DNA of 5,079 nucleotides from an uncultured Intestinimonas sp. GTDB taxonomy: Bacteria > Bacillota_A > Clostridia > Oscillospirales > Oscillospiraceae. The translations under genes were made by a program, and so were the position numbers. How positions within the stretch are numbered: the stretch's first letter is position 1; every line of letters starts with the position of its first letter. The notes beneath the pieces are model-generated. The model saw only the letters and a program-made list of their open reading frames with translations, had not been told where the DNA came from and searched no databases. Positions 1 through 4,295 of the stretch are shown here, piece by piece. Location of the stretch: assembly GCA_958435885.1 (NCBI GenBank), contig CAUBHZ010000167.1, positions 1-5,079 on the forward strand, read 5' to 3'.

Positions 1-23
1 CTGACTGTCCGGTGGACAGTCAG
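1..23. repeat. Perfect 10-bp inverted repeat (hairpin)
   Basis: CTGACTGTCC at 1-10 is exactly complementary to GGACAGTCAG at 14-23, with a 3-base GGT loop. It lies at the window edge, so it may belong to a larger element to the left. No T-run follows on either strand within view, so it is not an obvious intrinsic terminator. A second, weaker stem (GAAGAA 23-28 with TTCTTC 34-39) follows directly. Function unknown. Confidence 0.6.
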
Positions 24-52
24 AAGAAATCACTTCTTCCTTAACCCGTGGT

Positions 53-148
53 GGCGGCGTCAGCCGCCGGATGAGGGGAAACGTGGGACATCAACCTGCC
101 TTTCCCCTCATCAGTCGCCTTCGGCGACAGCTTCCCCCAAGGGGAAGC
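53..148. repeat. Cluster of palindromes, REP/MITE-like intergenic repeat
   Basis: Four perfect inverted repeats lie almost end to end. GGCGGC 53-58 pairs with GCCGCC 63-68. GATGAGGGGAAA 70-81 pairs with TTTCCCCTCATC 101-112 (12 bp, 19-base loop). GTCGCC 114-119 pairs with GGCGAC 123-128. GCTTCCCC 130-137 pairs with GGGGAAGC 141-148. The part from 101 to 148, two tight hairpins preceded by TTTCCCCTCATC, resembles from memory a short palindromic repeat dispersed between genes of gut Oscillospiraceae. I could not search to confirm this. The GATGAGGGGAAA arm is an inverted copy of that element's edge, which suggests either a terminal inverted repeat or a second partial copy in opposite orientation. 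No protein is encoded here. Confidence 0.55.
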
Positions 149-149
149 C

Positions 150-171
150 AAAGGGCGGCTATCATCCGCCC
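150..171 (-). terminator. Probable weak intrinsic terminator of dnaA
   Basis: On the minus strand, 17 bases after the dnaA stop codon, GGGCGG (171-166) pairs with CCGCCC (158-153) around a 7-base loop. Only three T follow (152-150). The position fits a transcription terminator, but the short T-tract makes it weak. It may act together with the GCTTCCCC/GGGGAAGC hairpin beyond it, or be part of the repeat cluster. Confidence 0.4.
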
Positions 172-188
172 GAAAAGGGGGGAAGGCT

Positions 189-1517
189 TTACTCGTACCT
201 TGCGTTGATATTGGCCCGGATGTCCTTGATGACCTCGGAGATTTCGGGGGTGGTTTTTTTGAGCTTTTCGATGCGCTCGATGGAGTGGAGGACGGTGGTG
301 TGGTCCCGGTTCTCGAACTCCCGGCCGATCTCCTTCAGGGACATGTTGGTCATTTCACGGATGAGGTACATGGCCACCTGCCGGGCCAGGGCGGTGTCCT
401 TGGTACGGCCCTGCCCCCGGAGGGCGCTGTTTTCGATGTTATAGAAGTTGCAGACCTCCTCGATGATGACGTCGGAGGTGGGCATGATGTCGGAGGGGTC
501 CTTGAACATGTCCCGGACGGCCCGGGTGACGGTGGCGGCGTCGATGCTGCTCCCCTCCAGGTCCCGGAGGGCCATGATCTTGTTGACGGTGCCCTCGATC
601 TGCCGCACGTTGGCGGTGATGTTCTCGGCCACATACTGCAAGACGGCCTCGGGCAGCTCCACCCCCATGCGGATGGCCTTGTTCTTGATGATGGCCATGC
701 GGGTTTCATAGTCCGGGGGCTGGATGTCGGCGATGAGTCCCCACTCGAACCGGGTCTTCAGACGGTCCTCCAGCTTGAGCATCTCCTTGGGGGGACGGTC
801 GGCGGTGAAGACGATCTGTTTCCGGGTCTCGTAGAGGGTATTGAAGGTGTGGAACATCTCCTCCATGGTGGAGTCCTTACCGGCGATGAACTGGACGTCG
901 TCCATGAGGAAGACGTCGGCGGAGCGGAACTTCTCCCGGAACTCCTGGTTGCGGCCCTCCCGGATGGCCTGGATGAGCTCATTGGTGAAGGCGTCGCCCT
1001 TGATGTAGACGATGCGGTAGTCGGGGTGGTCGTCGTGGATCTTGTGGGCGATGGCGTAGAGGAGGTGGGTCTTGCCCAGGCCGGACTCGCCGTAGATGAA
1101 GAGGGGATTGTAGTTCATGGCGGGGTGGTCGGCCACCGCCCGGGCGGCGGCGTGGGCGAACTTGTTGGACGAGCCCACCACGAACCGCTCAAAGGTATAC
1201 TCCTCCGTGCCGGGGAGGAAGCTATCGTCCTTGGGTGCGGTATTGCGCTGCCGGCGCTCCAGGTCGCCGTCCCCCAGCACCTCCACCTGGAAGTCGGCGG
1301 AGAAGAGCTCGTGGAGGGCCTTCTGAATGGGGGGCAGGTAGCGGGAGACGATGATGTCCCGCTTGAAGTCGGACGGGGTGTGAAGGATGAACTTGTCACC
1401 CTCCATGGACACGGCCACCGTGTCGTCGAACCAGGTGTGGATGGTGGTGGCGGTCATGTCCGCCTCCATGAGGGTGAGGACGCGGGACCAGATGTCGGCG
1501 GCGGAGTTCATGGCCAT
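189..1517 (-). CDS. dnaA: Chromosomal replication initiator protein DnaA
   Basis: DnaA is the AAA+ ATPase that binds DnaA boxes at oriC, melts the origin and starts loading of the replicative helicase. This 442-residue protein has the usual length. Domain I spans about 1-83, followed by a short linker to about 105. The AAA+ domain has Walker A GESGLGKT (143-150), Walker B with DD at 206-207, and a sensor I region near 235-243 (IVFTADRPP). It also has the arginine-finger box LEDRLKTRF (R256 by comparison with E. coli R285) and sensor II R305 in ANVRQIEGT. The C-terminal DNA-binding domain carries a basic loop RGQGRTKDTALARQ (367-380) and the signature NRDHTTVLH (403-411), which reads DnaA boxes. 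The start was chosen at 1517 because AGGGAGGT lies 7 bases upstream. An in-frame ATG at 1574 would add 19 non-conserved residues, and the ATG two codons downstream is less well spaced. The gene is divergent from rpmH, typical of oriC. All key residues are present. Confidence 0.98.
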   Translation of the reverse strand: MAMNSAADIWSRVLTLMEADMTATTIHTWFDDTVAVSMEGDKFILHTPSDFKRDIIVSRYLPPIQKALHELFSADFQVEVLGDGDLERRQRNTAPKDDSFLPGTEEYTFERFVVGSSNKFAHAAARAVADHPAMNYNPLFIYGESGLGKTHLLYAIAHKIHDDHPDYRIVYIKGDAFTNELIQAIREGRNQEFREKFRSADVFLMDDVQFIAGKDSTMEEMFHTFNTLYETRKQIVFTADRPPKEMLKLEDRLKTRFEWGLIADIQPPDYETRMAIIKNKAIRMGVELPEAVLQYVAENITANVRQIEGTVNKIMALRDLEGSSIDAATVTRAVRDMFKDPSDIMPTSDVIIEEVCNFYNIENSALRGQGRTKDTALARQVAMYLIREMTNMSLKEIGREFENRDHTTVLHSIERIEKLKKTTPEISEVIKDIRANINARYE

Positions 1518-1524
1518 GGCTGAG

Positions 1525-1532
1525 ACCTCCCT
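1525..1532 (-). promoter_or_regulatory. dnaA ribosome binding site, fixes start at 1517
   Basis: On the minus strand the sequence AGGGAGGT ends 7 bases before the ATG at 1517-1515. Spacing to the second ATG at 1511 would be 13 bases. The first of the two ATGs (protein beginning MAMNSAADIW) is therefore preferred. Confidence 0.8.
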
Positions 1533-1543
1533 TTGTTCCAAAA

Positions 1544-1579
1544 ATGCTTTCTCTCTCCCGTTCCAAGACAGCAAAGCAT
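1544..1579 (-). promoter_or_regulatory. Attenuator-like hairpin in dnaA leader (tentative)
   Basis: Read on the minus strand, ATGCTTT (1579-1573) is complementary to AAAGCAT (1550-1544) across a 22-base loop. The descending arm runs into a T-rich stretch (TTTTT ending at 1540), just before the ribosome binding site. The layout resembles an intrinsic terminator in a leader, but the stem is AT-rich and the loop long, so it could be chance. Confidence 0.2.
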
Positions 1580-1662
1580 CACCCTTAAAGGCGGACCTTC
1601 AAGGATGACGTCGGTGCCCCGCGAAAGGGAGCCTCTCTATCTATGGCGCGCAAGGGCGGAAA

Positions 1663-1682
1663 GTTGTACGTTCGCGTACAAC
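1663..1682. promoter_or_regulatory. Operator-like palindrome at dnaA promoter
   Basis: GTTGTACG (1663-1670) and CGTACAAC (1675-1682) form a perfect 8-bp inverted repeat around TTCG. It begins at the base directly downstream of the dnaA -10 hexamer and covers the expected start site near 1676. A transcript starting there would contain only about half of the palindrome. Action at the DNA level, as a repressor site, is therefore more likely than an RNA hairpin. It does not match the Bacillus-type LexA box (GAAC-N4-GTTC). The binding protein is unknown. Confidence 0.5.
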
Positions 1683-1711
1683 ATTATAACAAAAATAAGC
1701 GGGGTAAGCAA
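1683..1711 (-). promoter_or_regulatory. dnaA promoter (sigma-A type)
   Basis: On the minus strand TTGCTT (1711-1706) is followed after exactly 17 bases by a perfect TATAAT (1688-1683). The expected start is near 1676, giving a leader of about 160 bases before dnaA. DnaA boxes sit immediately upstream of the -35, which suggests autoregulation. Confidence 0.7.
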
Positions 1712-1715
1712 TAAG

Positions 1716-1724
1716 TTTTCCACA
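1716..1724 (+). promoter_or_regulatory. DnaA box 1 (TTTTCCACA)
   Basis: One mismatch from the consensus TTATCCACA, and it fits the relaxed form TTWTNCACA. It begins 4 bases upstream of the dnaA -35 hexamer (1706-1711) and is 20 bp from an identical box. The dnaA-rpmH location is where such boxes are expected. Confidence 0.7.
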
Positions 1725-1735
1725 GGGCTTTCCAC

Positions 1736-1744
1736 TTTTCCACA
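1736..1744 (+). promoter_or_regulatory. DnaA box 2 (TTTTCCACA)
   Basis: This is identical to the box at 1716 and in the same orientation, offset by 20 bp (about two helical turns). Both boxes would therefore face the same side of the helix. Both are followed by CAGGG or its equivalent (ACAGGG), so the true repeat is TTTTCCACAGGG. Confidence 0.7.
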
Positions 1745-1811
1745 GGGAAAACGGCCCGGTGGGGAGAGCTCCGCCACAATATCTTGTGTGTAAGGAAAAC
1801 TCCTTGACATA

Positions 1812-1820
1812 TGTGGAAAT
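1812..1820 (-). promoter_or_regulatory. Weak DnaA box, opposite orientation
   Basis: The plus strand reads TGTGGAAAT, which is ATTTCCACA on the minus strand, two mismatches from TTATCCACA. It lies 16 bases upstream of the rpmH -35. Two mismatches make it a candidate only. Confidence 0.35.
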
Positions 1821-1836
1821 TCCAGCAAAAATATAG

Positions 1837-1866
1837 TTGACAGTGAGGGAAAGCTTACGTTATAAT
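1837..1866 (+). promoter_or_regulatory. rpmH promoter (sigma-A type)
   Basis: A perfect TTGACA (1837-1842) and a perfect TATAAT (1861-1866) are separated by 18 bases. The expected start is near 1872-1874, giving a leader of about 115 bases. Two consensus hexamers predict strong constitutive transcription, as expected for a ribosomal protein gene, and this promoter probably serves the genes downstream too. A second TTGACA at 1804-1809 has no good -10 at proper spacing. Confidence 0.8.
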
Positions 1867-1915
1867 AGGTACCGCGTCCCGAAAACAAGGGGGGCGTCTA
1901 CCCAAATGACGACCT

Positions 1916-1957
1916 CGGCCGGTTTTCCGGCCGTTGTGGTGGACGGGCTTGCCCGTC
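1916..1957 (+). promoter_or_regulatory. Tandem stem-loops in rpmH leader
   Basis: CGGCCGG (1916-1922) pairs with CCGGCCG (1927-1933) around TTTT. GACGGG (1942-1947) pairs with CCCGTC (1952-1957) around CTTG, a stable tetraloop type. The second stem ends 15 bases before the ribosome binding site. No T-run follows either stem, so they are not terminators. They could stabilise the 5' end of the message or regulate translation. I recognise no known leader family. Confidence 0.45.
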
Positions 1958-1972
1958 TCAAGGAACCGTTAC

Positions 1973-1980
1973 AGGAGGTG
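1973..1980 (+). promoter_or_regulatory. Strong ribosome binding site for rpmH
   Basis: AGGAGGTG is a near-perfect complement of the 16S rRNA tail, 7 bases before the ATG at 1988. This suits a highly expressed ribosomal protein. Confidence 0.85.
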
Positions 1981-1987
1981 TTCAGAC

Positions 1988-2122
1988 ATGAAGCGTACCT
2001 ATCAGCCCAAGAAGCTCCAGCGTTCCAAGGTCCACGGCTTCCGGAAGCGGATGGCCGACCGGAATGGCCGGAAGGTCCTCTCCCGCCGCCGCGCGAAGGG
2101 CCGCGCCCGCCTGTCCTACTAA
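1988..2122 (+). CDS. rpmH: 50S ribosomal protein L34
   Basis: This is a 44-residue, very basic protein of the large ribosomal subunit, with the standard length of bL34. The sequence begins [14 protein letters not shown], contains HGFRKRM and ends [12 protein letters not shown], all hallmarks of the family. The ATG is set by an excellent Shine-Dalgarno sequence and by homology. It is the first gene of the rightward cluster, downstream of a consensus promoter, and is followed after 117 bases by rnpA, its almost universal neighbour. Nothing in the protein looks unusual, and only the leader hairpins hint at extra control. Confidence 0.98.
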   Translation: MKRTYQPKKLQRSKVHGFRKRMADRNGRKVLSRRRAKGRARLSY

Positions 2123-2156
2123 GGAATGCGGCATTTACCGAATAGAGCGTCATGAA

Positions 2157-2185
2157 GGGGCGGGGGAGCAAATTCCCACCGCCCC
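2157..2185 (+). promoter_or_regulatory. Stable hairpin between rpmH and rnpA
   Basis: GGGGCGG (2157-2163) pairs with CCGCCCC (2179-2185). Three more G-C pairs lie inside, next to a bulged A at 2178, leaving an 8-base loop. The downstream sequence is not a T-run; TTTTT appears only at 2203-2207, inside a small stem CGGAA/TTCCG (2197-2210). It may cause partial termination or act as an RNA-processing or stability element that separates the L34 message from rnpA. The stem is clear, its role is inferred. Confidence 0.45.
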
Positions 2186-2225
2186 TGCAGTGCATACGGA
2201 AGTTTTTCCGGCGCCGTCATCACAC

Positions 2226-2232
2226 AGGAGGG
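2226..2232 (+). promoter_or_regulatory. rnpA ribosome binding site, decides TTG start
   Basis: AGGAGGG lies 7 bases before the TTG at 2240-2242. The first ATG in frame (2258) would be 25 bases away, so TTG is the likely initiator. Confidence 0.75.
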
Positions 2233-2239
2233 CCGCACC

Positions 2240-2587
2240 TTGAAGTTCACCGTCACCATGAAACGAAATCATGAATTTCAGCGCCTTTACCACAAGGGGA
2301 AAAGCGCCGCCAGCCCTTACCTGGCCCTCTACTGCCGGAAGAGCCGGCGGGGCCAGAACCGGCTGGGCTTCACGGTGGGGAAGAAGGTGGGCTGCGCCGT
2401 CAAGCGCAACCGGGTCCGCCGCCGCCTGCGGGAGATCTACCGTCTCCACGAGGGGGAGCTCACCCCGGGCTATGACATCGTGGTGGTGGCCCGGGTGAAG
2501 GCCGTCTACGCCAAATACGCCCAGCTGGAGAAGTCCTTCCTCTCATTGGCGGACAAGCTGGGCCTGAGAAAGAAGGCGGAGGGGTGA
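2240..2587 (+). CDS. rnpA: Ribonuclease P protein component
   Basis: This is the protein subunit of RNase P. It binds the catalytic RNA and the 5' leader of precursor tRNAs, helping to make mature tRNA 5' ends in the cytoplasm. The 115-residue length is normal. The N-terminus (MKRNHEFQRLYHKGK, from residue 7) matches the family, and the RNR signature is seen as KRNRVRRRLRE (55-65). A GYDIVVVAR strand follows (77-85). The start is TTG, supported by a well-spaced AGGAGGG, which adds six residues (MKFTVT) before the first methionine. Those residues match the usual beta-strand entry into the fold. The stop codon overlaps the start of yidD, indicating translational coupling. Neighbours rpmH and yidD/yidC are the classic arrangement. 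Confidence 0.97.
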   Translation: MKFTVTMKRNHEFQRLYHKGKSAASPYLALYCRKSRRGQNRLGFTVGKKVGCAVKRNRVRRRLREIYRLHEGELTPGYDIVVVARVKAVYAKYAQLEKSFLSLADKLGLRKKAEG

Positions 2588-2802
2588 AGACCCTGCTCCT
2601 GGCGCTCATCCGGTTCTACCGCGTCCACATCTCGCCCGCCCGACCTCCCTGCTGCCGCTTCATCCCCACCTGCTCGGCCTACGCCCTGGAGGCGGTGGAG
2701 AAATACGGAGCCTGGAAGGGCGGCTGGCTGGCTCTGCGCCGCATCCTCAAGTGCCAGCCGTTCCACAGGCAAAAGAGCATCGAGTACGACCCGGTGCCCT
2801 AG
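2584..2802 (+). CDS. yidD: Membrane protein insertion efficiency factor YidD
   Basis: A 72-residue protein of the YidD (UPF0161/DUF37) family, a small membrane-associated factor thought to help YidC-dependent insertion. It opens with an amphipathic helix (MKTLLLALIRFYRVHISP). The hallmark CCRFIPTCSAYALEAVEKYG (23-42) with cysteines at 23, 24 and 30 follows, then LRRILKC (51-57) and the terminal DPVP. The start is GTG, overlapping the rnpA stop by four bases (GTGA), with AGAAGG 7 bases upstream. The start is also fixed by homology to other YidD N-termini. The C-terminal segment reads KCQPFHRQKSIEYDPVP, whereas the common form is roughly RCHPF..GGYDPVP. The glycine pair is absent and a few residues are added, a mild divergence. 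yidC follows after 28 bases. Confidence 0.95.
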   Translation: MKTLLLALIRFYRVHISPARPPCCRFIPTCSAYALEAVEKYGAWKGGWLALRRILKCQPFHRQKSIEYDPVP

Positions 2803-2830
2803 GGCCTGAATCTTCTGTGGAGGCAAGCAA

Positions 2831-4270
2831 ATGGATTTATTTTACTATATCCTCACCCCCTTCGCCTGGCTGCTCCAGTTCTTCTACGACCTGACCGGCG
2901 GCTACGGCTTTGCCCTCATCCTCTTCGCCGTGGTGGTGAAGTTCATCCTCTTCCCCTTCTCCCTGAAGGGCAAGAAGAGCATGATCCAGATGAACATGCT
3001 CCAGGGCAAGATGCAGCAGATCCAGCGCAAGTACGCCAACGACAAGCAGAAACAGAATCTGGAGATCCAGAAGCTCTATGAGAAGGAGAAGGTCAACCCC
3101 ATGGGCGGCTGCCTGTGGTCCCTGCTCCCCATCTGCATCCTGCTGCCCCTGTACGCCATCATCCGTCAGCCCATGAAGTACATGATGGGCCTGGACGAGA
3201 CCCAGATCACCACCCTCATCGACGTGCTCAACCAGTACGCCACCACCGCCATCGACCCCTCCAAGAGCGTCTACTACCAGCTCATCGCCTCCAACGTGCT
3301 CTTTGAGAACTTCGACGCCGTGGTGGCCAACCCCGCCGTGGCCGCCTTTGCCGACCAGCTCAAGCAGCTGGACTTCTCCTTCCTGGGACTGGCTCTGTCC
3401 ACCGTCCCCACCTGGAAGATCTGGGCCAGCCCCATCAGCTGGAACGCCATCGGCACCTTCCTCATCCCCATCATCTCCGCCTGCACCGGTCTGCTGTTCT
3501 CCTTCGTGTCCATGCGGACCAACCAGCTCAACAAGAACCAGCCGGAAAACGAGCAGGCCAAGACCACCAGCCGGACCATGATGATCATGTCGCCGCTGAT
3601 CTCCTTGTGGGTGGGCTACTCCATGCCCGCCGCCATGAGTATCTACTGGGTGTCCAACAACGTCCTCTCCCTGCTCCAGGAGCTGCTGGCCGGCCGTATC
3701 CTGAAGAAGGACTACGAGGCCGCCGCCGCCGCCCGGGCCGAGCAGGAGCGGCTGGAGAAGGAAGAGGAGAAGCAGCGCCGCCGGGAGGCCGCCGAGCGCA
3801 AGGCCCAGGCCATCGCCGAGGCCAAGGCCAACAAGGGCAAGAAGAAGGCCAAGCCCGCCGAGGAGAAGAAGAAGAGCGACGCCTCCGTCATCGACGTGAG
3901 CCGGGTGGGCATCCGCTCCTACGCCCGGGGCCGTGCCTACGACCCCTACCGGTACAGCCCCGACGGCCCCACCGCCTATAAGGACCCCGGTACCCCGGTG
4001 GACGAGACCGCCGTGGAGAAGGCCCTGGAGAAGAAGTCCGATCAGCTCCAGGCCGTGGCCGCCGAGGATAAGGCCGACGAGCTCATCGTGAATGAGATCC
4101 TGGAGGAGAACGCCTCCGGCACCGAGGCCCCCGAGGCCGCCGGCAGTGAGGAGACCCCCGCCGCCCCTGAGGCCGCGGAGAGCGCGCCCGCCGACCAGGA
4201 CCCCTGGGCCGGCATCGACGCCGAGGTGGATGCCATCCACGCCGAGACCGAAGGCAAGGACAAGGAATGA
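2831..4270 (+). CDS. yidC: Membrane protein insertase YidC (Oxa1 family), long C-tail
   Basis: YidC inserts and folds proteins in the cytoplasmic membrane, alone or with SecYEG. The insertase core occupies about residues 1-290. An N-terminal amphipathic stretch (1-20) comes first. The first transmembrane helix lies around 24-46, with K37 where the groove arginine of Bacillus YidC is expected. A basic coiled cytoplasmic hairpin (47-90) follows, then a second helix (96-113), a large outside loop (115-205), a third helix (205-228) and the closing helices (250-285), including SMPAAMSIYWVSNN. There is no signal peptide with lipobox cysteine, unlike Bacillus SpoIIIJ, but in keeping with many Clostridia. 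Residues 290-479 form a cytoplasmic tail: charged coiled coil (295-348, Lys/Glu/Ala/Arg), then VIDVSRVGIRSYARGRAYDPYRYSP, then an acidic Ala/Glu/Pro end. The tail is about 190 residues longer than a minimal YidC. GGAGG lies 7 bases before the ATG. jag follows after 25 bases. Confidence 0.95.
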   Translation: MDLFYYILTPFAWLLQFFYDLTGGYGFALILFAVVVKFILFPFSLKGKKSMIQMNMLQGKMQQIQRKYANDKQKQNLEIQKLYEKEKVNPMGGCLWSLLPICILLPLYAIIRQPMKYMMGLDETQITTLIDVLNQYATTAIDPSKSVYYQLIASNVLFENFDAVVANPAVAAFADQLKQLDFSFLGLALSTVPTWKIWASPISWNAIGTFLIPIISACTGLLFSFVSMRTNQLNKNQPENEQAKTTSRTMMIMSPLISLWVGYSMPAAMSIYWVSNNVLSLLQELLAGRILKKDYEAAAAARAEQERLEKEEEKQRRREAAERKAQAIAEAKANKGKKKAKPAEEKKKSDASVIDVSRVGIRSYARGRAYDPYRYSPDGPTAYKDPGTPVDETAVEKALEKKSDQLQAVAAEDKADELIVNEILEENASGTEAPEAAGSEETPAAPEAAESAPADQDPWAGIDAEVDAIHAETEGKDKE

Positions 4271-4295
4271 CCAACATAAGGAGACGATAAGACCT

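Larger units (their letters stand above)
1518..1987. other. dnaA-rpmH divergent intergenic region, part of oriC
   Basis: This 470-bp gene-free stretch separates the divergent dnaA and rpmH genes, the place where Firmicute origins usually carry one of their DnaA-box clusters. From left to right it holds an approximately 160-base dnaA leader, a palindrome and dnaA promoter (1663-1711), two TTTTCCACA boxes (1716-1744), a GC-richer spacer, a weak opposite-strand box (1812-1820), the rpmH promoter (1837-1866) and the rpmH leader with two hairpins. The segments 1681-1720 and about 1779-1866 are clearly more AT-rich than the flanking genes. No exact TTATCCACA box and no clear DnaA-trio run was found. 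The unwinding element could therefore lie here or beyond the left window edge, between dnaA and a dnaN that is not visible. Confidence 0.6.

Noticed and set aside
1..188. CRISPR array or tRNA in the repeat-rich left end
   Set aside because: The repeats are inverted rather than evenly spaced direct repeats, and no tRNA cloverleaf is seen.
285..1523. Long open frame on the plus strand (412 codons) antisense to dnaA
   Set aside because: Its predicted product is a Gly/Val/Asp/Leu/His-rich low-complexity chain without domains. It arises from GC-rich codon bias of dnaA on the other strand.
1518..1574. Extended DnaA start at the ATG at 1574
   Set aside because: The 19 extra residues do not resemble DnaA N-termini and there is no well-spaced ribosome binding site. 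The ATG at 1517 has AGGGAGGT 7 bases upstream.
1663..1682. LexA (SOS) box at the dnaA promoter
   Set aside because: The palindrome lacks the GAAC-N4-GTTC arrangement of Gram-positive LexA sites and the CTGT-N8-ACAG form of E. coli.
1785..1793. DnaA box-like TGTGTGTAA
   Set aside because: Two mismatches from the consensus in the core of the box. Too weak to annotate.
1804..1837. Second TTGACA (1804-1809) as an additional rpmH promoter
   Set aside because: At 17-base spacing the -10 would be AAAAAT, and TATAGT (1832-1837) lies 22 bases away. Neither is convincing.
2759..2767. DnaA box-like CGTTCCACA inside yidD
   Set aside because: Two mismatches in the first bases, inside a coding region and isolated from other boxes.
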